Below, one piece after another: positions 43,319 through 52,364 of a stretch of 64,000 nucleotides of DNA. A model generated the notes under the pieces. It was not told the DNA's origin. It saw only the letters and a program-made list of their open reading frames with translations, and did not search any database. The translations under genes were made by a program, and so were the position numbers. Position 1 is the stretch's first letter, and the number at the start of each line of letters is the position of its first letter. The DNA is from Thermoplasmata archaeon (GTDB lineage: Archaea > Thermoplasmatota > Thermoplasmata > Thermoplasmatales > Thermoplasmataceae), in assembly GCA_015520045.1 (NCBI GenBank), contig WAQW01000003.1:1-64000 (forward strand). Reading direction: 5' to 3'.

Positions 43319-44258
43319 AGTGTTCTGTCCACCGTACAGGTTCAGGACGTTGCGTGTCAGCTATTCATCCCTTATGAACAGGTACAGACTGGGTAGGGTT
43401 CTCGATCAGAAACTTTACGTGACGCCTCTGGAGTGTGCCTTTCTGCTCTCGAGGAAAAAAATTATTCCTGCTATTCCAGAGAAAAAGGACGAGATAGAGA
43501 AATTTTTAAGCGGACTTCCTGACTTTAATATCAGATTTCCTGCTTACTTCCTTCTTAAGAAAGCAGGATTTATCGTTAAGAACGACGGGCGTGAGATGAT
43601 CATAAAGAAGAGGAAGAACGGAAAGGAGAAGAGGCTTGAAGTGTTTAGAACAGACGATGAAATCGATCTTTCTTCAGTGAATGACGATTCTGATTTTCTG
43701 CTTTCAGTAGTGGATCAGGATGGTGACGTGACAACATTCACTCTATCACACGAGGAAATGTCCGGTTCTGCGATGATCGAAGCTCCCACCATCCGGAAAC
43801 AAGCGAATAAAATAATGCTGGAAGATGATAAGAGTGTTCCATCATGGATAGGCTTCCGCAAAGGAAACATAAGGTTCCTTACAGATCCGGAACTCTCCTA
43901 TCTCATGCGATCTCACAGATCAGAAGATGCAGTCAGGCAGATCTACAGGGACCTCACAGAAAGAGGATTCATACTGAAATCGGGTTTCAAATACGGAGCT
44001 CTCTTCAGGGCATATCAGAAATCTATTGAAGATCACGCAGAATACCTCATTGCCCATTCTGGGAAAAGTTTGAAGATCCTTGATCTTGTAAGGATCGCAA
44101 GAATATCAAACACAGTGAGGAAAAAGTGTGTTATAGCATTTCCTAGGGAGGGAAAGATTCAATACATCCTGATAAAAAGGGTGAAGGATTACAACCAGCT
44201 ATATACAGATCAGATCTGGGCCTCGAAATCTTCAACCTTCAATTCGAAATCGGAATAG
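43308..44258 (+). CDS. endA: tRNA-splicing endonuclease, homodimeric (alpha2) type
   Basis: Cuts bulge-helix-bulge introns from archaeal pre-tRNA. The 316-residue length is that of the alpha2 form, in which an inactive N-terminal half and an active C-terminal half sit in one chain. The active half has the catalytic tyrosine in GFKYGALFRAY, histidine in IEDHAEYLIAH and lysine in ISNTVRKKCVIAF. It follows the GTPase gene with 11 bases of overlap and overlaps the convergent rps2 by 49 bases. Confidence 0.92.
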   Translation: MKDEVFCPPYRFRTLRVSYSSLMNRYRLGRVLDQKLYVTPLECAFLLSRKKIIPAIPEKKDEIEKFLSGLPDFNIRFPAYFLLKKAGFIVKNDGREMIIKKRKNGKEKRLEVFRTDDEIDLSSVNDDSDFLLSVVDQDGDVTTFTLSHEEMSGSAMIEAPTIRKQANKIMLEDDKSVPSWIGFRKGNIRFLTDPELSYLMRSHRSEDAVRQIYRDLTERGFILKSGFKYGALFRAYQKSIEDHAEYLIAHSGKSLKILDLVRIARISNTVRKKCVIAFPREGKIQYILIKRVKDYNQLYTDQIWASKSSTFNSKSE

Positions 44259-44815
44259 TCCGGAGCGATCTTCCCTCTGTTCTTTAGAACTTCTCTGGCA
44301 AACAACCAGTAAATAATGGCGAGTGACTTTCTGCCCTTGTTGTTTGTTGGTATGACTAGATCCACAAAGTCCGTTTTATTGTTAGCATCGCACAGTGCGA
44401 TGATTGGTATACCAACCTTTACGGCCTCCTTCATAACTTGTGAATCGGCCATTGGATCAGTAATCACCACGATTTTTGCTTCCATGTAAGAACGCAAACT
44501 GGGATTGGTCAATGTTCCCGGAATAAATCTTCCAACAGATGATTTGCAACCAATGGCATCAGCAAATCTTTTCACAGGTCTGTAGGCATACTGTCGTTGA
44601 GCGACCACGAGTATGTCTTCAGGATCATATCTGGACAGCATTTTACCGGCAGTTATCAGTGCCGCATTGGTCTTCTTTATGTCCAGCAGATAGAGACCAT
44701 CATTTCTAATCTTGTAGATGTATTTGAGCATATTCTTCGACCGCATCTGAGTGCCTATGTGAACACCAGACCGCTGATACTCTTCTTCTGGAACCAGTAG
44801 TTCTTGATCAACCAT
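44210..44815 (-). CDS. rps2: 30S ribosomal protein S2
   Basis: A small-subunit ribosomal protein: YQRSGVHIGTQMRSKNM at the start, DPEDILVVAQRQYAYRPVKRFA, FIPGTLTNPSL, ITDPMADSQVMKEAVKVGIPIIALCDANN and PTNNKGRKSLA. The 201-residue archaeal size is normal. A TTATATATC box centred near 44860 gives a short leader. It is separate from the usual rpl13-rps9-rpo cluster in this window. Confidence 0.95.
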   Translation of the reverse strand: MVDQELLVPEEEYQRSGVHIGTQMRSKNMLKYIYKIRNDGLYLLDIKKTNAALITAGKMLSRYDPEDILVVAQRQYAYRPVKRFADAIGCKSSVGRFIPGTLTNPSLRSYMEAKIVVITDPMADSQVMKEAVKVGIPIIALCDANNKTDFVDLVIPTNNKGRKSLAIIYWLFAREVLKNRGKIAPDYSDFELKVEDFEAQI

Positions 44816-44939
44816 TTAATCACACTTCAAGTAGCTTGACTGGTAATGGAACGCGATATATAACATTTTTTTGATTTCGATAAGTTAAACAGACCATTTC
44901 TGGTGTATCTCCTTTCACCGATGCGGCCTATCTGATCAC

Positions 44940-45311
44940 CTAATCGACTGTGGTTATCGATTTTATCTTCCTTCGCACATACCTGTAAAATCTGAACTCG
45001 TACCACGACAGAACAAAACCAACAAAAAGGGCGAGAATTATATAATATAGCAGGAACAAGTTCTTCCCACCATAAAAGAGGATCACCGATTCCATGGCAA
45101 TCCTGATGCTTGGAAGAGCATACCATACCTCTGTCAGAAGAAATATATCAAAAACAATGTAAATCAAAATGAGTGAGACCCTGATAAAATCTGTAAAAAT
45201 GTACAGAATTATCTGTTTTCTGGTAGCCTCACCCCGGTCAAATATATCCTCTTCCTCGGAGATCCTTTCCCTTATTGTTTTTTCCCTTACTTCAATTAAC
45301 TTCTTGGCCAT
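44940..45311 (-). CDS. small membrane protein at the end of the opp operon
   Basis: A 123-residue protein of unknown function. It has a charged cytoplasmic N-terminus (KKLIEVREKTIRERISEEED), two to three hydrophobic segments (about residues 33-58, 70-80 and 85-107) and a basic C-terminal tail (RFYRYVRRKIKS). Its start overlaps the OppF-like gene by 20 bases, so it is the last gene of the transporter operon. It could be an accessory subunit. Confidence 0.6.
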   Translation of the reverse strand: MAKKLIEVREKTIRERISEEEDIFDRGEATRKQIILYIFTDFIRVSLILIYIVFDIFLLTEVWYALPSIRIAMESVILFYGGKNLFLLYYIILALFVGFVLSWYEFRFYRYVRRKIKSITTVD

Positions 45312-46758
45312 ATTCTATTTCTTCTGGTTTGTTCTCGTCGTAGTAGTTATAGTCATAGATAAGGCACGATACGAAGTGCCCCTTTCTGACTTCCTTCAGT
45401 TTCGGAGTGTCCGGTTCAATCATTGTAATTACGATCTTAGAACCATCCTCACTCCTCTCCACGGTATCGATTGCTTTAAAAACAACCCCTTCATCCATGA
45501 GGGATTCCTTCTCAATGAGATCCTTGAAGAGTTTTAGAGTATCCTGATCCACTGTGACGTTTTCTCCGAAATTCACCTCGATGATGTTTTCTGCCTCGTT
45601 AGAGATTATCTCCTCCACCGTATATTTCATATCTGTTACCTCTGGATTCCTCGTCGGATCGAGCATAATCCGCAGCGGTTCCCTTAGATCTCTTGGAGAC
45701 CACCCACAGTTTCTCATGGCGACGGGACATCTTGGATGGAAGTAACATCCCTTGGGAGGATTTGCGGGACTGGGAATCTCACCCTTAAGAATTATCCTGG
45801 TCTTCTTCGATTCTATATCTATGGTGGGTATTGCCGATAGAAGCGCCTTCGTGTAGGGATGGAGCATTTCTTCGAAAATTCTGTCCGTAGAGGCGAGTTC
45901 CACGACCTTACCAAGGTACATCACCGCCACTCGATCAGACATAATTCTTATCACGTTGAGGTGATGGCTTATAAACAGATATGATAGGCCCATTTTAAAC
46001 TGAAGATCCTTCAGTATGTTAAGGATCTGTGCCTGAACAGAAACATCCAAAGCCGAGGTGGGCTCATCAAGAACCAGTAGCTTGGGCTCTATCGATATGG
46101 CACGTGCTATACCTATTCTCTGCCTCTGCCCACCGCTGAATTCGTGGGGGAATCGATATAGATGATCGGCGCTCAGACCTATGTCCTTTATGATCTGCAG
46201 AAGCTTATCGGTTATCTCCTCTCGAGATAGATCAGTTAGCAATCTCATTGGTTCTGCTATGATATCCTTCACGAGTTTCCTGGGATCAAGTGAACTCATC
46301 GGATCCTGGAACACGGGCTGCATAAAACGCCTCAGCCCCCTGATTGCCGATTGCTTTTTCCTTGTAAGCGAATTCTTCTTCCTCAACTTGAGAAATTCCT
46401 CAAATTCACCTTTGAGATCAGCCGGTATCTTTGATTCATCGAAATCAGCCTTCTCGGGATCATAATAGGGTTCAAATTTGCGATCAAGTTCCATTATCCT
46501 GGACATTTCTTCGGCTGGAAGATTAAAATAAACATCCCCAGATGTGGCGGGAATGAGACTCAGCACAGCCCTACCAAGTGTGGTCTTTCCACAACCGGTC
46601 TCTCCCACGATGCCCAGAGTTTCTCCTTCGAGAAGTGCGAAGGAGACATCATCCAGAGCTCTAATTTCGGTTCTCAGTGCCTTGAAAACACTTGACTGTT
46701 TGAAGTACTTCCTGAGGTGCGATACAAACAAAAGTACATGTTCTCCACTTGTTATCAT
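45292..46758 (-). CDS. oligopeptide ABC transporter ATPase (OppF/DppF-like) with insertions
   Basis: The second ATPase of a peptide importer. Walker A is GETGCGKT (residues 52-59), the Q loop QPVFQDPMSSLDP near 147-159, signature FSGGQRQR, Walker B LLVLDEPTSALD. The C-terminal oligopeptide domain has the cysteine set CYFHPRCPVAMRNCG...GHFVSC, which in DppD/DppF binds an Fe-S cluster. About 60 extra charged residues (82-140) lie between Walker A and the Q loop, and about 90 extra residues split the C-terminal cysteine domain. Length is 488 residues against the usual 320-340. Confidence 0.9.
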   Translation of the reverse strand: MITSGEHVLLFVSHLRKYFKQSSVFKALRTEIRALDDVSFALLEGETLGIVGETGCGKTTLGRAVLSLIPATSGDVYFNLPAEEMSRIMELDRKFEPYYDPEKADFDESKIPADLKGEFEEFLKLRKKNSLTRKKQSAIRGLRRFMQPVFQDPMSSLDPRKLVKDIIAEPMRLLTDLSREEITDKLLQIIKDIGLSADHLYRFPHEFSGGQRQRIGIARAISIEPKLLVLDEPTSALDVSVQAQILNILKDLQFKMGLSYLFISHHLNVIRIMSDRVAVMYLGKVVELASTDRIFEEMLHPYTKALLSAIPTIDIESKKTRIILKGEIPSPANPPKGCYFHPRCPVAMRNCGWSPRDLREPLRIMLDPTRNPEVTDMKYTVEEIISNEAENIIEVNFGENVTVDQDTLKLFKDLIEKESLMDEGVVFKAIDTVERSEDGSKIVITMIEPDTPKLKEVRKGHFVSCLIYDYNYYDENKPEEIEYGQEVN

Positions 46759-46770
46759 ATTATCCCTCCA

Positions 46771-48477
46771 TCATTCTTCCAGTTCAACGGATTCCTCCAC
46801 CTCGTCTGAATACAAGAAGCAGGCAACTTTGTGTTCTGGTTCTATTTCGACAAGAGCAGGCTTCTTCTCAGAACAGATATCCATCCTGAACTTGCATCTG
46901 GGATGGAATCTGCATCCCGTGGGCGGATCGATCAGGTTCGGAACACTACCCGGTATAGATTCCAACCTTGCGGCCTTGTCAACCTTCACGTCGTGCCTCG
47001 GGATTGAATTCATGAGCCCGATTGTGTAGGGGTGCTTGGCATTTTTGAACAGCTTCTCCAGAGGTGCCTCCTCCACGAGGTTTCCTCCGTACATAACACC
47101 GACCCTATCACACATCTCAGCGATAACAGCAAGATCGTGCGTTATGAACAAAACCGATTGACCCCGCCTTTTATCTATGACTCTGTTAATAAGGTTAAGG
47201 ATCTGCGCCTGGGTAGTAACATCCAGCGCTGTGGTCGGCTCATCAGCAATCAGAACCTTTGGTGATGATGAAAGAGCCATTGCAATCATTGATCTTTGCA
47301 ACATACCGCCACTGAGCTCGTGTGGGTATGAATTCATGATTGCCTCTGGGGCGGGGATGTTTACCAGTTCCAGGAATTCTATAGCCCTCTTCTCTGCCGC
47401 CATCCGAATATTCTTATCTCTAACCCTCTTACTCAAAATTCTCTTGAAGTAGAGAGCAGGATACACCCTCCTCATCTGCTCTTTTGCCCTTTTGATCTCT
47501 TCCTTAATCTGAAGGGTCTCCTTCTCCGACTGACTCGTCCTCGTATCCAGGTAATTGCGCATCTTGCGGAGCTCATCGCTTCCGGCGGGGGAGCTAGCGC
47601 TTAATTCCTGAATCCTCCTACGTATTCTCTTTATCTCACCCTCGATGGATACGAGCTTAAGCTGAAGATCATCGACCCTATCGCTCAACCTGAAGTAATC
47701 CCTCATCCGGGCGTACTTTTCAACTTTCAGGCCCAGCTTAGCAGTCTGTGCGATGTTAACGAATTCGGTCGCCATCTGCTCAGGATCAGATATGTTCTCA
47801 GCTGTCTGCTTTATGTATTTCTTGACGGAATAGAGAGAATAATCAAGAATGAACTGATCAACGATATTGGACCTTTTCTGATAATCAGGTTCTCCAAGAA
47901 TAGCCTCTGCAACCTTCAAAGCATTCTTCTTCGAAAAGGTTTCAAGCCTGACCAAAGAGGATATCAGATCAGTAAGGTTGTGAAGGAGTATGGGTTCTGT
48001 CAGCTGGAAACCTATGGTCAGTACCGGGTTCATAGACAAGAACGGTTCCTGGAAGATCATAGACACCCATTTCCCACGGATAGAGGAAAGAATCTTGTTG
48101 TGTCTTCGAAGCGCTGTTTTGTAGTGCTTTACCTTCACATTTGTTGGAGACTTTATTTTGACCCTGACCAATTTGTCCAGATCGGAATAGATGTTGAATC
48201 CATTTATGTACACATCTCCGTCTAGAACTCTTCCTGGAGGATCCGGAATCAAGTCAATTATGGATGTGGCTGTGACGCTTTTACCGCTCCCACTCTCACC
48301 GACGAGCCCGTAGACCTCACCTCGCCTTATGGAGAGGGATAGGTTTTCAATAGCCCGTACTATTCCTTTCGATGTGAAGAAATAGGTCTTGAGATTTTTT
48401 ACCACCACGTTATTTTCCTGTATCTCCTTGGCCAGCTCATCGTGCTGTTCAGATTTTGATAATTCTGCTTCAACCAT
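46771..48477 (-). CDS. oligopeptide ABC transporter ATPase (OppD/DppD-like) with coiled-coil insertion
   Basis: The first ATPase of the peptide importer. Walker A GESGSGKS is at residues 60-67, the Q loop FQEPFLSMNP at 142-151, signature LSGGMLQR at 388-395, Walker B VLIADEPTTALD. The C-terminal cysteine domain is intact (GCRFHPRCKFRMDIC...HKVAC). The Q loop to signature distance is about 245 residues instead of about 70. The extra 170 residues (about 170-355) are helical and include a likely coiled coil (VDDLQLKLVSIEGEIKRIRRR). Total length 568. This would enlarge the helical subdomain that contacts the permease. Confidence 0.9.
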   Translation of the reverse strand: MVEAELSKSEQHDELAKEIQENNVVVKNLKTYFFTSKGIVRAIENLSLSIRRGEVYGLVGESGSGKSVTATSIIDLIPDPPGRVLDGDVYINGFNIYSDLDKLVRVKIKSPTNVKVKHYKTALRRHNKILSSIRGKWVSMIFQEPFLSMNPVLTIGFQLTEPILLHNLTDLISSLVRLETFSKKNALKVAEAILGEPDYQKRSNIVDQFILDYSLYSVKKYIKQTAENISDPEQMATEFVNIAQTAKLGLKVEKYARMRDYFRLSDRVDDLQLKLVSIEGEIKRIRRRIQELSASSPAGSDELRKMRNYLDTRTSQSEKETLQIKEEIKRAKEQMRRVYPALYFKRILSKRVRDKNIRMAAEKRAIEFLELVNIPAPEAIMNSYPHELSGGMLQRSMIAMALSSSPKVLIADEPTTALDVTTQAQILNLINRVIDKRRGQSVLFITHDLAVIAEMCDRVGVMYGGNLVEEAPLEKLFKNAKHPYTIGLMNSIPRHDVKVDKAARLESIPGSVPNLIDPPTGCRFHPRCKFRMDICSEKKPALVEIEPEHKVACFLYSDEVEESVELEE

Positions 48478-48479
48478 AT

Positions 48480-49574
48480 TTATCTCCTCAATTTGGGATC
48501 AAGGACATCTCTAAGACCATCACCAAGCAGGTTAACGGCGATCGTGAAAATGACCAGAAACAGAGCCGGTATCAAGAAAGGCCACCAGTTCATAGGTGTA
48601 GCAAACAGATATCTGGTCTGATCACCCCACGTTATCATGTTTCCGAGTTCTGGCAGATAGATGCTCGTATAGTGGAAACCCAAGAAATCAAGAGTGGCAA
48701 AAAGAGCTATCACTGTTCCTAGATCTAGAGATATCTGCACGAACACAGGAGCAAGGACGTTTGGAAGGATATGTACGAACATTGTCCGGATCCTTGAGGA
48801 GCCGGACGCGGTGGCAGCCTCCACAAACTTATTCGACTTGACGCTAAGTGCCTGTCCCCTTGTTAACCTTGCATATATTGGCCACCATATGATTATAAGT
48901 GCCAGAAGTACGTTGTTAATACTAACGCCCATAACGTACAGGATTGCCATGGCCAGAACCAGAAACGGAATACTGAAGAATATGTCTGTAACCCTCATGA
49001 TGGCTTCATCCGTTGCACCACCATAGAATCCTGCGAAGGTCCCGACTATTGTGCCTATGGCAGCCCCAATAAGAACGATTACAACAGTGTATGTAAGATC
49101 CCACTTAAGAGATGCGAGCATGACAGGAAATATGGGCAGATTGTATGCCGTGGAACCGAATATCCACCACCATCCCGGAGTGTTTGTGGGACCATGAAGA
49201 GTGGGAGGTATCAGAGTGATTATGGCACCAGATCCGTAGGGCGGAACACCATATGATACACCTATCGTAAAAGGTATCAAACTGCCCGTTATGGGACTGG
49301 GATATAATATTGGTTTACCGAGATACGTGCTCATGTGGAAGGTGACGAGAGCGTCAGAAAGATCAAAACCGCTTTTGATGCCTAGATATGCAGGATAGAC
49401 CCAATCCAGGATCGCAATGATTGCGTAGATCACAACAATTATCAATCCTGCAAGAGCGATCCTGTTCTTGACGAACACCTTTAATGTTGAGATGAAATCC
49501 TCCGCTCTCGGATGCTTCTTTGAAACGATTTCTGATTCCAGAGTTGCTTCTACTGTTAAGTCCATAATAACCAC
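48480..49574 (-). CDS. peptide ABC transporter permease (OppC/DppC-like)
   Basis: A six-helix permease with the EAA-loop signature ASGSSRIRTMFVHILPNVLAP for docking the ATPases. An extended cytoplasmic N-terminus precedes helix 1, and the first external loop is enlarged to about 110 residues (rich in Pro, Gly and Trp). Length is 364 residues. It lies between the OppB-like and OppD-like genes with almost no spacing. Confidence 0.92.
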   Translation of the reverse strand: MVIMDLTVEATLESEIVSKKHPRAEDFISTLKVFVKNRIALAGLIIVVIYAIIAILDWVYPAYLGIKSGFDLSDALVTFHMSTYLGKPILYPSPITGSLIPFTIGVSYGVPPYGSGAIITLIPPTLHGPTNTPGWWWIFGSTAYNLPIFPVMLASLKWDLTYTVVIVLIGAAIGTIVGTFAGFYGGATDEAIMRVTDIFFSIPFLVLAMAILYVMGVSINNVLLALIIIWWPIYARLTRGQALSVKSNKFVEAATASGSSRIRTMFVHILPNVLAPVFVQISLDLGTVIALFATLDFLGFHYTSIYLPELGNMITWGDQTRYLFATPMNWWPFLIPALFLVIFTIAVNLLGDGLRDVLDPKLRR

Positions 49575-50684
49575 CTAATACCTAATTCTCGGATCCAGGA
49601 GTGCGTATATAACATCAACCACCAGATTTGCTATAACGATTATAATACCGAAAAAGAATGTTGTACTCAGCACACCATATGGTGCGAAGTCAAGCACTGA
49701 GTTCAGTGCAAGCAAACCCATACCATGGTAGCTGAATATATCTTCTACAACCACCACACCGCCCAGAAGGGTCGCAAATGCCAGCACCATAACGGTGATC
49801 GCTGGTATCATAGCGTTTCTTCTGACATGCGTCCGTATTACCCACGATTCGGGAACGCCTTTAGATCTTGCGGTCTTCACATACTCCTGCGACAGGCTAT
49901 CGACCATTCCAGATCTTATAAATCTCAACAGCCCTGCGAGGAGACCATAGGTTATCGTGAGCACAGGAAGTATCACGTAGATAAATGCTCCCCATGAGAA
50001 TGAGAAATCACCATTGAGCATCCCATCAAGAATCGGTATATGCGTGGGATACGTTGTCCCGGCTCTGAACCATGATGGGGGTGACGTGAATGTGGGCATA
50101 GTCCCACCAATGGGAAGCCCGGTTACCCCTATGAGCCTGGGTACAACCCCGGCTCTGGAAAACAAAAGCTGAAGTAGAATTCCCAGAACAAAGACAGGAA
50201 ATGCATATCCCACCAGGGAAAACACTCTTCCCACGTTATCAGATACCGAGTTTGGTCTTGCCCCTATATATGTTCCAATTGGAATTGAAAGGATAACAGA
50301 TAGCAGGGTAGCAAAAAAAGCCAGCTGAACGGTATTGGGTAGGGACTTTTCAATACCCTCTAAAACCGGCAGACCACCAAACATGGGGAACTGCGTTGGA
50401 AAGAAACCCCACGTTCCGTTGACAAGGCGTTCAAGGAAGAGAATGTACTGCTGTGGGAAGGAGAGATTCAGGCCAAGTGCAATCTTTGCCTTTCTCAGCT
50501 GTGCTGCTATGTCTTTTGAGTGAGGATTGATGTACTGAGATACCAGCTGAGTTTCATGTGTTAGTTCCAATGAGTACAACAAAACGAAGGTGAAAAGCGT
50601 CAGACCAATAAGTGTTGGTACCATCAGAACAAGCCTGCGTATTATGAAATAACGTATCTTCATCTTATTGAGTAGCGATTTCAC
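49575..50684 (-). CDS. peptide ABC transporter permease (OppB/DppB-like)
   Basis: A permease with the N-terminal IRYFIIRRLVLMVPTLIGLTLFTFVLL typical of DppB, the EAA motif ARSKGVPESWVIRTHVRRNAMIPAIT and the C-terminal DPRIRY. Length is 369 residues, with an enlarged loop near residues 180-230. It is the first gene of the operon (OppB-C-D-F-small membrane protein); no substrate-binding protein gene lies on either side. An internal ATG seven codons in may be the true start. Confidence 0.92.
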   Translation of the reverse strand: MKSLLNKMKIRYFIIRRLVLMVPTLIGLTLFTFVLLYSLELTHETQLVSQYINPHSKDIAAQLRKAKIALGLNLSFPQQYILFLERLVNGTWGFFPTQFPMFGGLPVLEGIEKSLPNTVQLAFFATLLSVILSIPIGTYIGARPNSVSDNVGRVFSLVGYAFPVFVLGILLQLLFSRAGVVPRLIGVTGLPIGGTMPTFTSPPSWFRAGTTYPTHIPILDGMLNGDFSFSWGAFIYVILPVLTITYGLLAGLLRFIRSGMVDSLSQEYVKTARSKGVPESWVIRTHVRRNAMIPAITVMVLAFATLLGGVVVVEDIFSYHGMGLLALNSVLDFAPYGVLSTTFFFGIIIVIANLVVDVIYALLDPRIRY

Positions 50685-50872
50685 ATACTAAATATTTTCT
50701 TTTATAAAAGGCGGTGTGTTTTCAAATCCCATACAGACCGGCGCTGACAGGATTCAAGGAACAGGACTACCTATATCCCCGGAGTCTAAAACCTGATGAA
50801 CAGATATCATTCCCCTCCAAGGATCTGATTTCAGTTTGCAAAAGCATATAGGGTGTGAGGACAAATATAACT

Positions 50873-51961
50873 TTACATTACGTTTTCGTCCATCTGCGAG
50901 GATAGGCTGACATTGTAGACCCGTGAATTACTCTGTAATTTGAGTCTCGGGGAAAGTACGCTGTCCTTTATTTCACAGCTCTTGCCAATCTCTGTTCCAT
51001 CCATTATCACTGAGTTAACAATATGGCTGTTCTCACCTATCTGAACGGAGTTAAGAATCAGAGAGTTCTCAATTTCCACACCACCCTCTATCACAGCATT
51101 ATCGTATATGGCGGATGAATTTATTCTGCTGCCATCACCCACCGCCACGTTCCTCCCGATGAACGTTCTTCCCATCAGGGTGCCCCGTATTTTTCTGGGA
51201 GAGGTTTTTATTATCATTCTTCCCGTGATGTTGTGGTTGGAGTACTTCTTTCCATACTTTTCAGTCATTGTCTGGTTGGCACGGATCATATCCCTCGGCC
51301 TTCCTGTATCGATCCAGGTACCTTTGCCAACGTATCCGAATATCTCCTCACCGTCGGCAATAAGCTCGGGGAACAGCTGCTTTCCGAAGTCGTAGGGAGT
51401 TCCATAGGGAATTCTCTCTATTATCTCTGGTTCTATAACATAAATTCCGGCATTCACAACATTGCTGGATGTTTCTCCGGGAGATGGCTTTTCCACGAAC
51501 CTCGTTATCCTGTTATCTTCAAGCTCCACCACTCCAAGCTGTGAGGTGTCTTCCACCTCACTCAGCACTATTGTTAATTTAGAATTATTCTTTTTGTGAA
51601 AAGCTATGATATCTGCTATATCAAAATCAGCCAGTATATCACCACTTCCAACAATGATTGTATCATTGATGAATTCTTCAACGAGCTTTATTCCACCAGC
51701 GGTGCCCGCAGGAGCCTTTTCCACCGAGAAGAGTATGTTCTGATCCTCATGCTTCAGGTCAAGAACGCCGGATATAAGTGAGTCAAATTTATAGCCGGTG
51801 GTTATTATGAGATTCTTCACACCAGCCTTATAGAAAGATTCTATGGTGTACTCGATACAGGGCGTGCCTGCGATGGGTATCAATGGTTTTGGAATGGAAT
51901 ACGTTATTGGCCTGAGCCGTGTTCCCTTTCCTCCGGCCATAACAATTCCCGTAATCACCAT
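50873..51961 (-). CDS. sugar-1-phosphate nucleotidyltransferase with left-handed beta-helix tail
   Basis: Activates a sugar phosphate to an NDP-sugar. Residues 1-235 form the pyrophosphorylase fold with AGGKGTRLRPITYSIPKPLIPIAGTP, and VGSGDILADFD holds the metal-binding aspartate. Residues about 245-350 are hexapeptide repeats (MGRTFIGRNVAVGDGSRINSSAIYDNAVIEG). This matches the GDP-mannose or dTDP-glucose type; the sugar and nucleotide cannot be fixed. It probably feeds the glycan pathway ending in AglB. It is monocistronic, with a TTTTTATAATTTATT-like box just upstream. Confidence 0.88.
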   Translation of the reverse strand: MVITGIVMAGGKGTRLRPITYSIPKPLIPIAGTPCIEYTIESFYKAGVKNLIITTGYKFDSLISGVLDLKHEDQNILFSVEKAPAGTAGGIKLVEEFINDTIIVGSGDILADFDIADIIAFHKKNNSKLTIVLSEVEDTSQLGVVELEDNRITRFVEKPSPGETSSNVVNAGIYVIEPEIIERIPYGTPYDFGKQLFPELIADGEEIFGYVGKGTWIDTGRPRDMIRANQTMTEKYGKKYSNHNITGRMIIKTSPRKIRGTLMGRTFIGRNVAVGDGSRINSSAIYDNAVIEGGVEIENSLILNSVQIGENSHIVNSVIMDGTEIGKSCEIKDSVLSPRLKLQSNSRVYNVSLSSQMDENVM

Positions 51962-52364
51962 ATTCCTGTATTTTTATAATTTATTAATAGTTTGGGATAA
52001 TTTACTTATGGACCAGACTGCGTTTCTGGTTATCACCGGTTGACCGATAAGTAGTATTCTCAATATCTGATTCGCTCTTTGCTGGTTACATTTAAAACTG
52101 CATGATCTGGTGATGCAGGCTGTACTTGGGTAACTCAGAACACATAACACTGAAACTCGAAAACCAATTCTTTTATAAATGTTGAAAACCCAGTAATAGC
52201 GTGGATAATTGATTGCTTATGCCAGATTGGGATAATTGTTTTTGATTTTAGATGTTACGCAAATATGAGTTATTTTACAGTATTATCGGTTGTTCTATCA
52301 GTATACACATAATATTTCTCATTTTTATACAATAGGATAACCATTTTTACATGCATTTTGCTGA
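51962..52364. other. 400-base divergent intergenic region
   Basis: AT-rich non-coding sequence. TATA-like boxes occur at about 51972 (facing the nucleotidyltransferase), 52091 (TTTAAAA), 52172 (CTTTTATAAATG) and 52320-52350 (facing the gene at 52365). The two central boxes are not followed by a coding frame, so a small RNA transcribed from one of them is possible but unproven. Confidence 0.35.

Noticed and set aside
52091-52160. Possible C/D-box small RNA after a TTTAAAA box (TGATG followed later by CTGA)
   Set aside because: The box spacing does not fit a C/D RNA: no D'/C' pair is visible and the guide intervals are wrong.
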